Below, one piece after another: positions 39,652 through 61,694 of a stretch of 64,000 nt of DNA; position 1 is the first letter of the stretch, and each line of letters starts with the position of its first letter. The DNA is from Paralichthys olivaceus (taxonomy: Eukaryota; Chordata; Actinopteri; Pleuronectiformes; Paralichthyidae), in contig NC_091103.1 of NCBI RefSeq assembly GCF_024713975.1, positions 2,031,501 through 2,095,500 on the forward strand, in the 5' to 3' direction. The position numbers and the translations under genes were made by a program. The notes beneath the pieces were generated by a model. That model saw only the letters and a program-made list of their open reading frames with translations. It made no database searches and had not been told where the DNA came from.

Positions 39652-40540
39652 AACAAACATTAATGTCATATACAGATATTTTTTTATGGTCTAATATATC
39701 CTGAAATCTTTGTGTAGAGACTAAAGGAGGTGGAGGACGGAGGAATGGAAAATGTAGGGTGGAGAAAATGTCTTCTTCAAGAAGATTGACAGCTGAGGTC
39801 AAAGGTAATGAAAGACTGGAGGAGGCCTGTGGACATTATTGTTAAGTGCTGGTACGTTTCTGCTCGACATGACAACAGGCTGGTCCTCAGGAGCCGTTAT
39901 CGACCCTCAGACTTAAAAACGTTCACGGAGCAGAACCACAGTCGCCTTGTTATCACGAGCTTTGGACACATTCCTCTTCTCTGGACAAAATATCAGCAAC
40001 TATTCACTTTATATCGTCTGTTGATGAGTTTTTCTGCTTGTTAACTGATGTATAGAAATAAATATGATAAACTGACTCTGGGAAAATGGGAGAAATTATA
40101 TTCAGGAGCAGCCGGACACTCGTCTGTGGATAAACTGCAGCTCATAAGTCGTTTTCTGTCCTGACTCATTTGCTGCGTCAAGTGTTAAATTTAGGACCAA
40201 ATATAAATTTCTTCACTGTTTCTCTATAAAGACAGATGAAGATTTAAGTGAACTGGTCTGAGATCAGACGTGTCGGCAGCCGACTACTTTCTTCTGATCA
40301 GAGGAAAACTGAGGAAGTTTGTTTGCGTAGTTAAACTAATAAAAAAGTTAAAGTGTAATAAAAAGTGCTGCTTCGTAGATCATGTTGAGATACTGGTCCT
40401 TTTTAAACACACGTCACTCGTCCATGTTGCGGCTCAGTGTCACAGTCGCTGTCTGCAGCATTATCACAGTAGCCTAATATTCAAATGTCATTTATGATGT
40501 ATGTATATGTCACTGTACATGTATGAATAAAAGGTTCCTA
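39652..40540 (+). other. 3' UTR of the CDC42EP gene
   Basis: Non-coding sequence follows the stop codon. AATAAA signals lie at 40057-40062 and 40526-40531; the second is followed closely by a CA microsatellite. Confidence 0.55.
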
Positions 40541-40572
40541 TAAAAGAAACGCTTTGGATACATGAACAGTTC

Positions 40573-40574
<2 letters not shown>

Positions 40575-40616
<42 letters not shown>
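40575..40616. repeat. (CA)n microsatellite
   Basis: A CA run of about 20 units with a CG interruption near the end. Confidence 0.95.
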
Positions 40617-41129
40617 TGGTTGTAGTTGAGGAAACACTTTCCCATGCACCAGCAGATTGGAGCAATTGCCGTTCCAGTTCAGTGCTGGATTTCTCCTCTG
40701 GGGGCCCGTGGGCAAAACTGAGGCCACAGAAACACAGAACACGTCCGTCGTCCCATGATGCTCCGAGTCCCAGAAACCAAACCTCATCTCTACACTGGGC
40801 TGAAGTGTTGAAGATAAAATATGAAAAACTAGATTTACAGTCACCTCAAGCTCCTCAACCTGATCTGAACACTTCAGTGAGATGAATGAGTCGTTACTTT
40901 AAACCAGTGTTTGTTGGTTTGACTAAACATAAACTGAGTTGGACTTAACTAGTGTCCGTCAGCGGATATGTTCAGTATGAATGTCCAGTAGAAAACTGCT
41001 GAATGTGACCAGTAGAAAGTTTCAATCATTTTCCTCACGTGATCAGTTAATTCAGTTTCTGTTCGGTTCCAAAAGCAGATTTTAACCGAACTGAAGAACA
41101 ACCGCTTCGCTTCTTACCATCTTATTGTG
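40617..41129. other. Intergenic sequence without recognised features
   Basis: Between the CA tract and the tandem array upstream of ercc2 I see no gene, promoter element or repeat I can name. Confidence 0.5.
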
Positions 41130-41406
41130 AAAGGACCAACCGGAAGTTGAGTTAGACTGTATTGGTTGCATTGACTCTACTTTTACTCTTGAAATTCGAT
41201 CATGATCGACCCGCGTTTTCTTTGTTTCCCTCTAGCGGTCACAAAGTAGAACTGCAGGTTGTTTAATTAATAAAGTTATCGTTAATGCAGGTGCTTCCAC
41301 TACCTGTTTCCTCTTTCAAAAATAATTTACCGGATGTTGAACCACCTGTATTGTCTGCATTTACGTAATCTTTACAAAAACACAATGATGTAATATCCCG
41401 GTATGG

Positions 41407-41420
41407 CCACTGGATGGCGG
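41407..41420 (+). promoter_or_regulatory. CTCF-like motif, array copy 1
   Basis: CCACTGGATGGCGG matches the CTCF core consensus CCASYAGRKGGCRS at 13 of 14 positions; the sixth position is G, not A. Confidence 0.4.
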
Positions 41421-41619
41421 TAAAGTATAAAAGGTCAAATGTTCTTAACGCGGAACTGTAAAAATACTGAATTAGTAAAGAGCGTTGATGTGGGTATAAC
41501 ACATACATAAGCTTTTCCGGTTAATCCTTTCAAAATAATTTACTGAATGTTGAAAAAAAACTGTGTTGTCTGCATTAACGCGATCTTTACTACAACAGTC
41601 GTGTAGTTTCATACAACAA

Positions 41620-41633
41620 CCACTGGGTGGCAG
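41620..41633 (+). promoter_or_regulatory. CTCF-like motif, array copy 2
   Basis: CCACTGGGTGGCAG, 13 of 14 matches to the CTCF core, with the same sixth-position difference. Confidence 0.4.
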
Positions 41634-41803
41634 TAAACAGTCATGATCTGTAAAATACTGAATTAGTAAAGAGCGTTGATATATGATTCGTTAGCACTTC
41701 CGGTAAATCCTTTTTAAAACAATTTACCGGATGTTTAATAAACTGTTTTATCTGCATTAACGTAATCTTTACTAATACACTGTGATGTAATTCTACCTCA
41801 CGG

Positions 41804-41817
41804 CCACTGGGTGGCGG
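41804..41817 (+). promoter_or_regulatory. CTCF-like motif, array copy 3
   Basis: CCACTGGGTGGCGG, 13 of 14 matches, embedded in GGCCACTGGGTGGCGGTA. Confidence 0.4.
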
Positions 41818-42092
41818 TAAACAGTCATGAGACAAGCTCAACTCGACCCGGAAGTGTAAAAAACTGACTTAGTTAAAAAAAATGTTGAAGACACAATACG
41901 CTGGCGCTTCCGGTTAACCCTTTCAAAATAACACCTAAACCTCTTCAGAAATTATGAACATAACTAATATGGAGATAATAATAAAAATATTCACTGTTAT
42001 TCATTATTATTATTATTGTTGTTGTCTGGTTGTAGCGGAAGTAACTGTAGTACTAGCAGTGAGTACTGAGTGATAAATAAAGTATTATTCGG

Positions 42093-42106
42093 CCTGTGGG
42101 GGGCGG
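42093..42106 (+). promoter_or_regulatory. CTCF-like motif, partial array copy 4
   Basis: CCTGTGGGGGGCGG, 12 of 14 matches, followed by the TAAA that also follows the other three copies. Confidence 0.35.
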
Positions 42107-42246
42107 TAAATCCTCTTGGAGTGTTTAATTGCCATAAGTCTTAAAAGAAGAAGAAGAAGAAATAAAAGGAAACACTTCCTGTGTCTCCAGTTTTCATCGT
42201 GTTTTCTTTTTGTTATTTATTCTGAAGTTGTTGAATTAACGTCAGT

Positions 42247-42291
42247 GGAAGAAGAAGAAGAAGAAGAAGAAGAAGAGGAGGAAGAAGAAGC
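42247..42291 (+). repeat. (GAA)n tract in the ercc2 5' leader
   Basis: A near-perfect GAA run ends about 10 bp before the ercc2 ATG. It is purine-only on the plus strand and must fall within or next to the 5' UTR. Confidence 0.85.
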
Positions 42292-42300
42292 TGCACCAAC

Positions 42301-49930
<7,630 letters not shown>

Positions 49931-51950
49931 AGGTGACATACACTCCATAATGTCATCACCAAGGCAACTGGTCAGGGTACTTTGTACGACTTGTATAACT
50001 GATTTGTGAGCTGAAGCTTCAGTTTCCTGTCCTCAGAATACAGAAGCTGCCACCTGGAGCAATTTTTAAGTACTGTTAAAACTATCTTCTATTTAATCTT
50101 CTTGTTTGTTAAATAGAAGATAGCCTATTTTCAGTTTGATTTAAGTTTCCCTTTTATTTCCCTCATTAAAGAACACAGTATTACATGTTAGAGGAGGTGG
50201 GCGTGACATTCTGTAACCTTTGTGTACGTTCAGTATTTCAGTCATTCGTTTTCATGATACTGCAAAAACTGTTACTTAAAATCAAAGCAACACTATGAAA
50301 CTTTTTACCTTAAAGCAGCAGCTTAATAAAATGTGTTTGACGGTTCAATGACTGTGAATAAGGAGAACGTTTCCTCTTTGATTCCCACTCCTCACCCTGA
50401 GCGTCTGTCCTGTGTAACTTTGGTGAGTGGGTACGATCTCCTGTGAGAAGAACTGACAGAGCAGATCAGTTAAAAAGACCTAGAAGTTATTAAAAACCAG
50501 CGTTTACCTCCAATTTTCTGCAGGAAACTTTTGAATTATGAAGAATTCTGAACAGAGTTTGGTTCAGGGAGACGAGCATCATGGGTAATATCCAGTGTTC
50601 AGTTAGGTCAGAGCTCCTCTCAACACATTGATAGACTTTGTTTTTTCTCTACGTGGAAAAAAAACCTTTCATCACTCGGAGGGCGCTGTTGCTAAGTAAC
50701 AGGTACATTGTGTTGCTTTAAACTTCTAATGTCTATTTCAAACCAACATTATTTTGAAAGGTAACATGTTAGGTTTGAAATAAAAGAAGCAGGTGTGTTG
50801 AAAATAAGCATCATCAGTGGTTTAACACGTTGCATTAATAACAGGAATATTATTCCATCTGTGGGTGAAACATTGATCCATATAGTGTCTGTCATACAGA
50901 CATGACTGCTGTCGGTTTACTTTACTACTGCAACTGTAAGTAGTCACATTTTGAATGTTAAAGTTTGTGTATCTGTTTTTTCACCAGGAGGCTGTAATAT
51001 ACATGTTTCTATTTTACTACTGACTCGTGTTTTTCTTCTTGGTAAAGTGTTTTAATGTTACTGATACGTTTTACTGGTTAAAGAGACATTTCCATTCTGA
51101 CAAAAACAGGTTTAGTGCAAATATGTACTAATATATTAAAAGATCATGCAATCATGTAAATAACACACACTAAAAAACGAAGGGTATTAACATCTTATTA
51201 TAATTTATTTCAGCTCAAGTTTGCAAATATAAAATACAAACATTCATATTCACCAGAATAAACACAGCATCAGAAGAGATGTATTACATTTCCTACATAT
51301 TTTTTCCCAGTTTATGTGTAACAAACATAAGTGCTTCATATAGCTTGTAACAGACAGTAATTACTACAGTAACTAAAATAGTGTGATTTCAGCCCTTGCA
51401 ACAATCAGCAGTGTTGTCTTCTACCACAGCAAATGTACAATCAGTCGTTCTCAATCTTGGAGAATTAGGATATAAAGTATGTTTGATTGAGTGAAAAAGA
51501 AAATGAAGTGAATCCTAAGAAGAAAAGAATGGACTGAAATCCATGAGGGTCATTTTCAAGGAGCCAAGATTTCCTAGCAGCATTCTGTTGCATCTGAATC
51601 AAACTTCCTGAGAGTTAAGTGGGTGTGTATGGAATGAGTTATAGCTCTACCTGTGTTAACATAAAATTAAAGAAGCAGTGTTAATGTAAGAATTGAATCT
51701 TGACTTAAAGTAACTAGTTCAAGTAATTCTCTCTATAACAAATTAAATAGTGCACATAAATCTACATTATATTAAAAGCAATATTATTATTTATATTAGT
51801 AACTTGATGCATTGTGGATTTCAGGCATTTCAGTGAATGAGCATAAATGTAAAATTACAAGACGAAAGATTTAAAGTTGCTAAATTCAAAACTAAGAATT
51901 ATCACTTAAATCTGCGGCCCCATCGACGTTTGAGCTTTATATTGTTTCAG
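49931..51950. other. ercc2 3' UTR and convergent intergenic region
   Basis: ercc2 polyadenylation candidates are ATTAAA at 50165-50170 and AATAAA at 50325-50330. From about 50350 to 51950 the sequence is AT-rich and I see no coding exon. A minus-strand AATAAA (plus-strand TTTATT at 51204-51209) could serve a long klc3 3' UTR, but this is unproven. Confidence 0.45.
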
Positions 51951-51960
51951 CTAGTTGTTT

Positions 51961-52252
51961 GTGGAGCTTATTTCCTATCTTTATTCAAGAGCATAGTCTT
52001 CCAGTTTGAGGGCACGACTTTTCATCAAAACCCTGGGCTGAAGCTTGGAGCGCAGGAAATCCGTGCAAGCGACAATATATGTTGCAAGCACACAGTTTGT
52101 GCAGAAGCAGAGCGAATGTAAGTGCAAACAGGAGCTATTTAAGTGCAAAGACAGGGTTTTGGTGAAAAGTAACAATCTGAGCATAAATCCAACAAGTCAT
52201 GCCCTCAAACTGAAAGACCACGCTCTCGAATAAAGAAAGGAAAAAAGCTCCA
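51961..52252. mobile_element. MITE-like DNA element with long terminal inverted repeats
   Basis: The left arm from 51961 (GTGGAGCTTATTTCC, then 'ctttattcaagagc' and 'cagtttgagggca') is mirrored by the right arm ending at 52252 (reading inward on the minus strand TGGAGCTTTTTTCC, 'ctttattcgagagc', 'cagtttgagggca'). Arms pair over about 80-100 bp. The element is flanked by a perfect 9-bp direct repeat, TAGTTGTTT, at 51952-51960 and 52253-52261. There is no coding capacity. A 9-bp duplication fits Mutator-like elements best, but hAT cannot be excluded if the ends are shifted by one base. Confidence 0.82.
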
Positions 52253-52261
52253 TAGTTGTTT

Positions 52262-53490
52262 AGCTGTTTACTCACACTGGAGCATTTTTATCTGCCACAC
52301 TAGTTCGACCTGCTCAGCTCCAGACCAACACAGAGACTAGCTGGTAAACGTAGTCGAGCATCCAGCAGCTAAAGAGACAGATGTTTCCCTCAGGACTCGG
52401 TAGACACAGAAACACAGAAAATATTTGACTTCACGTGGTGGGCAGAACTTTTCACTGCCCCCCAAAAATCAGTAGGTGCAGTAGGTAACCCTGACTCAGG
52501 CACACAACAATAACTATGGGAGTCCACGTAGCATAAAACTGAAATGTTCTGAACAGAAAAGAAATTAAAAGCTCAACATGCAAAAAAATTATAAAATGGT
52601 AAAGTGTGAATAATAATGAAATATTGATTCATATTCTACGGTTGTTTCCAAAAGTATGACACCACTTTCCCTTTGATTTGAATGGTTAAAGGATTAATAA
52701 TCTTTCAGGTCAGATATGTACATTCTTTTCTTAGAGCTGGTGTTGGAAGTTAGGTTTAAAAACAGTTCATCCTTATTTTCATAATATGGAATGACAGAAC
52801 TGGAATGTGGAGTAAAACAGCTAAAGTAAACAGATTTGTGTTTTTATCATTATCATCTGGAAATATTAAATATAAATTGAATGACCTAAACATTTTAAAG
52901 GCAAAAGCATTTATCTTAAATAAATACATTTCTTTAACAGTATAAACTTTGCCCTCGTAAACAAAATGTAACATCTTAATTTTTACTAACATTTTTGATC
53001 ATTGTGCAAAAATACATTTACGTCCCTGTGCTCCTCAAAAAACAAGATTTTAAAAATGATAAGCTGGCATTTCAATAAATCTGTTAAACTTTAAAATAAA
53101 GTGATTTTTTTTTAAAAGTCTATCGTCAACAAATGAGTTTCCAATCCATAATCATTTAAGTTAAAAGTTACCTTTGGGTAAATAGTTAACTTGTAATGAG
53201 GAAACTGAATTTGATTTTACCGACATCCATGAAGGAACTATGTTAATTTCAAGAGAATAGGAAGGAAACATTACAGTGCATTGTAAATACATCAAGGTGT
53301 GGTCTCTTTCTGTTCCCCTCATTTAAAAAAAGGGGAATTTACTTTGGTGAAGTTCATCTAATTTAAACGGTCGATTCAGGGCTGTGAGTTTATAACAGTC
53401 AGAGCAGGTATTACATAGAGAGAAGGTGAGAACCGCTTTGAGCTATAGACCTTACAGAGTGAGGACATTGTGGGCTGCTCCTCACAAATT

Positions 53491-53492
<2 letters not shown>
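52262..53492. other. AT-rich region 3' of klc3
   Basis: No coding exon is recognisable. It may include the klc3 3' UTR, read on the minus strand. Confidence 0.45.

Positions 53493-53493
<1 letters not shown>

Positions 53494-53532
<39 letters not shown>
53494..53532. repeat. (GT)n microsatellite abutting the klc3 stop codon
   Basis: The GT run (CA on the klc3 strand) begins at the very next base after the klc3 TAA, so it forms the first 39 nt of the 3' UTR. Confidence 0.93.
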
Positions 53533-58513
<4,981 letters not shown>

Positions 58514-58543
58514 GGCTCCACCACTGAGGTTCCTCCTTTCACA

Positions 58544-59703
58544 ACTGACCTTGGAACAGCACACAGAGGAAAACATAAATAGCTGAATAAGTCATTGCAG
58601 TAGTTCTGGTGGTACAAGTGGAAGCTGAAAAAGCCTTGTGACATCCAAAGAAGACACAATATATTTACTGCAATAGTAGAATTAGACTTAACTGCAGCAG
58701 TAGTAAATACAGTGAAGTATGTGATAGCTAACCCAACCTCCTATTTTTAGGACACACACACACACAACCCTGTTCACTGTAGGTGGCGCAACAGGTCTCA
58801 GGCTGCAGTCAAACCAGCCTCCTTCTGAAACACCATCTAACCCCCCCACTCATTTCATCGTGCGTATTTTCTATAAACATTACGTTACGGGCATTACCGA
58901 TCATTACGTTACGTACACGTTAGCGTGATTTCAAAATAAAAGGCAACCTTCCTGTTAATGGAAAGGAAAAAACAAATTAAGAAAAAAATGATTATCGAAA
59001 ATACATAAAATGTTTAAACTATATTAAGAAATTATAACAAATACGATGAATGATAAGAAATTACGAATACCCATGAAACTATTATTAAGAAAAAGAGACT
59101 TAACAAATGAATGATTCATTGTCATGACAACTGTGGGAATAATTAGTCATAAGTAGACATTTTTATGACTTTCATTGTTTCCACAGACTGAAGTCACGTC
59201 ATGATGTCACGAGATGATTCTAATCTAGTTTCAAAGTAAAAGCCCTACAAAATATCGTATTTTCACTGCTTTCGCCTTTTATTTTGAAATCACTCTAGCA
59301 TGCTCGTCACGTAATGTTTGTAGACAATGCGCACTGAGAAATGAGTGGGCGCTGTTAGACGGTGTGTCAGAGGCTGCTCTGACCTCTGACCTCTGACCTC
59401 AGCCCAGGGGTCAAGACTCTTTATGTGAATTAAACTTCATTTAATAAAGTGACGCAAACAAACTGTCGACTGATGAAACGAAGAGTGCGTCACATCCTCT
59501 TTATATACAGTCTATGGTCACATCACGTTTCTGTTTATTTACTTTAACTTAGACCTGATGTGTGTGTGTTACTGTGCAACACACGCACACACGCACATAC
59601 ACGCGCACACACACGCACAGACAGACAGACAGACAGACCACACACACACACACGCACATACACACACACACAGACAGACAGACCACACACACACAGACAC
59701 AGA

Positions 59704-59763
<60 letters not shown>

Positions 59764-59768
59764 ACACA

Positions 59769-59817
<49 letters not shown>

Positions 59818-59839
59818 ACAGACAGACAGACAGACAGAC

Positions 59840-59870
<31 letters not shown>

Positions 59871-59942
59871 AGACCACACACACACACGCGCGCACACACA
59901 GACAGACAGACACACACACACAGGATTTATTTATAGCCTCAC
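58544..59942 (-). other. klc3 5' intron (inferred) upstream of the start codon
   Basis: On the minus strand a strong donor (GCAG then GTGAGG) lies at 59943/59942. An acceptor ending at 58545 (CCAAGGTCAG) sits 31 nt upstream of the klc3 ATG. These define a likely intron in the 5' UTR. The stretch 58560-59540 otherwise holds no recognisable gene; part of a dispersed repeat lies at about 59490-59525 ('atacagtctatgg'). Confidence 0.5.
59561..59922. repeat. Complex CA / GACA satellite
   Basis: About 360 bp of alternating (CA)n, (GACA)n and CACG units, including two GACA blocks near 59619-59640 and 59816-59840 and several CCACACA joints. It lies in the inferred 5' intron of klc3, 20 bp from the donor of its first exon. 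Apparent long open frames here on both strands are repeat translation, not genes. Confidence 0.95.
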
Positions 59943-60180
59943 CTGCTAAGTCTGCGGCGGCGTGTTGCCTGCTCTTTTTGTCCCTCCTGGGCTGCGGTGG
60001 TTGTAGCTCGAACTTGTCACAGACACACACACACACGCATGTCGCTCCCAGTCTGTGGCTGTCGGTGGCCGTCGGTGTATTTAATGTCGATCAGGTGGAA
60101 CATGAACAATTCAACTGTGAATCATTCACCTGCAGCTTCCTCTCTGCTGCTGCTGCCGTCATCACACACTCAACTTCCGC
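59943..60180 (-). other. Candidate klc3 non-coding first exon and promoter area
   Basis: Upstream of the donor at 59943/59942 the sequence becomes G+C-rich ('gctgcggtgg', 'cggcggcg') for some 200 bp, which fits a 5' UTR exon and promoter. The exact transcription start cannot be read. Confidence 0.45.
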
Positions 60181-60915
60181 TTCTAGCCTTCAGAATAAAA
60201 GCCTGATCACGGCACATAAATATATAGATCTCTAGGTCTCTGGTTATTTAGCTGGAAACTAGTGGGAATATTAATGTATATATTTTTTTTCTTTTATTCC
60301 TTTGTATGGATTTGTATGAATGTTATGCGTTTTTTGTCTTTTACTGGGTTTTGGATGTTTTTATTCTTTCTTCCCTATTCCAGGTCATTTGCCAAGATTT
60401 CGCCCGTTGTAAGAAAATAATTAAGTACTAATCTTAAAAAACTAAAATATGCAGGAATGTGTTTGTAATAAGAAATATATAAATATACCATAACATCAAT
60501 AACCTTATATTGTCTGACTTGAATATGTCTACTGAACACCTAAATTCGAAATATGTAAAACCTGGTGCTTTTATTCTGTTTATTCTGAAGTTATAGTCCC
60601 CTGGTTTCCTGTTTTTGTCCAGTTGTGTCTATTTAACTTGACGAAGCTGAGGAGCTTACCTGATTTCCCACCATACACTGCGGCACACCGTGATGTCCTG
60701 TCCTGAGACCATAGACAGGGACTCGGCCACCTGCTGGACAGATGAGATGCTGCAGGAGGAGAGACTGTCAACACTTTGCTGCTGCACAGTTTGTCCTCAA
60801 CGGAACAGTTTACACTCTGCACGTTTCATTTTATATATTTTTATTGATTTTTTTTTAAACATTGTTTTTGTTGTTGTGTTTTTATTTCTGCTGTGTAAGT
60901 TGACCTTGGGTGCTC

Positions 60916-60951
<36 letters not shown>

Positions 60952-61267
60952 TTAAGATGAAACTTCATATGGTTATCAGCTACAACTATAATGGACATAT
61001 GATATTATCTTAATATTTATTACATTACGTTTTATTTTGAAATAATCCATCCACCCTCCCTGCTTCTTTCACTGGACCTAGTTACTAAAAATATGTGATT
61101 TTATAATTACTATATCACACATACTTTGGATTTGATCTGTATCCTGACTCAGGATTCATGTTGCACTTTCACCTCATCTCACTCTCCCCTTCCAAACATG
61201 TAAGAGAACACGTGGTGAACTTCAGTTGTCATTAAAACTCAAAAGGTTTTAATTTTTCCAGTTTGGA
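60181..61267. other. Intergenic region between klc3 and the WD-repeat gene
   Basis: AT-rich, with an (ATT)n microsatellite at 60917-60951. I see no coding exon or named element in the rest. Confidence 0.5.
60917..60951. repeat. (ATT)n microsatellite
   Basis: An uninterrupted trinucleotide run of about 11 units. Confidence 0.93.
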
Positions 61268-61400
61268 TCACAGAAAAAAACATGGTGGCCTCCACAGAGA
61301 GGACCCCCCTGCATGTAAATATATATTTTTCCAAATACAAAGATCCATTCTATGATAAAGAAAACAACAATTCATACACTGAACCTTTAAGTCTATTCTA
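61268..61400. repeat. Dispersed teleost repeat, copy B (inverted relative to copy A)
   Basis: It contains 'acatggtggcctccacagag', 'aggaccccc' and, further on, 'aacaattcatac', matching the reverse complement of 58140-58215. It lies about 300 bp upstream of the WD-repeat open frame, so an apparent ATG at 61282 belongs to the repeat. Confidence 0.6.
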
Positions 61401-61694
61401 TCCTTCTCTGTCTCACACTCACTTTGCACTCATAAAACCCACTTTCCCAATTCTTCTGTTCGGTTTATTGGTGAGTGGCAACCAATGTCACAGTGCATTA
61501 CAGCCATATTGCTTTTTAATAAAGAAAACATTTGGATCAAAGCAACATATACAGCATGTGAAATCAAAGATGACTAGATTGAAGATTAAAGCAAAACAGA
61601 CTACTGATAGACTTCTTGATGGGTTAGGGATTGCCAAAGTATCTGAAGTACAGCAGTAGAAATATATGAAATTGTAAACGGACAAAGCTTGAAA

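Larger units (their letters stand above)
41130..42110. repeat. Tandem array of ~200-bp units upstream of ercc2
   Basis: At least three diverged copies run in tandem (about 41285-41510, 41511-41695 and 41696-41905), with partial copies on either side. Shared landmarks per unit are TTCCGGT, then 'aatttaccggatgtt', 'tctgcattaacg', 'aatctttact', CCACTGGGTGGCGGTAAA and 'actgaattagtaaagagcg'. Copy 3 has a 9-bp inverted repeat (CCGGTAAAT / ATTTACCGG, 41700-41730). CTCF-like and ETS-like motifs recur once or twice per unit. The array ends about 190 bp before the ercc2 start codon. Confidence 0.8.

Noticed and set aside
59544-60235. Long open frames on both strands across the CA/GACA satellite
   Set aside because: They encode only Thr-His or Cys-Val repeats, as expected from any dinucleotide run lacking stop codons.
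61282-61659. A 125-codon plus-strand frame just before the WD-repeat gene as a separate gene
   Set aside because: Its first ~40 codons lie in a dispersed repeat and the middle shows no coding character. Only the last ~25 codons may be a relic of the WD gene's N-terminus.
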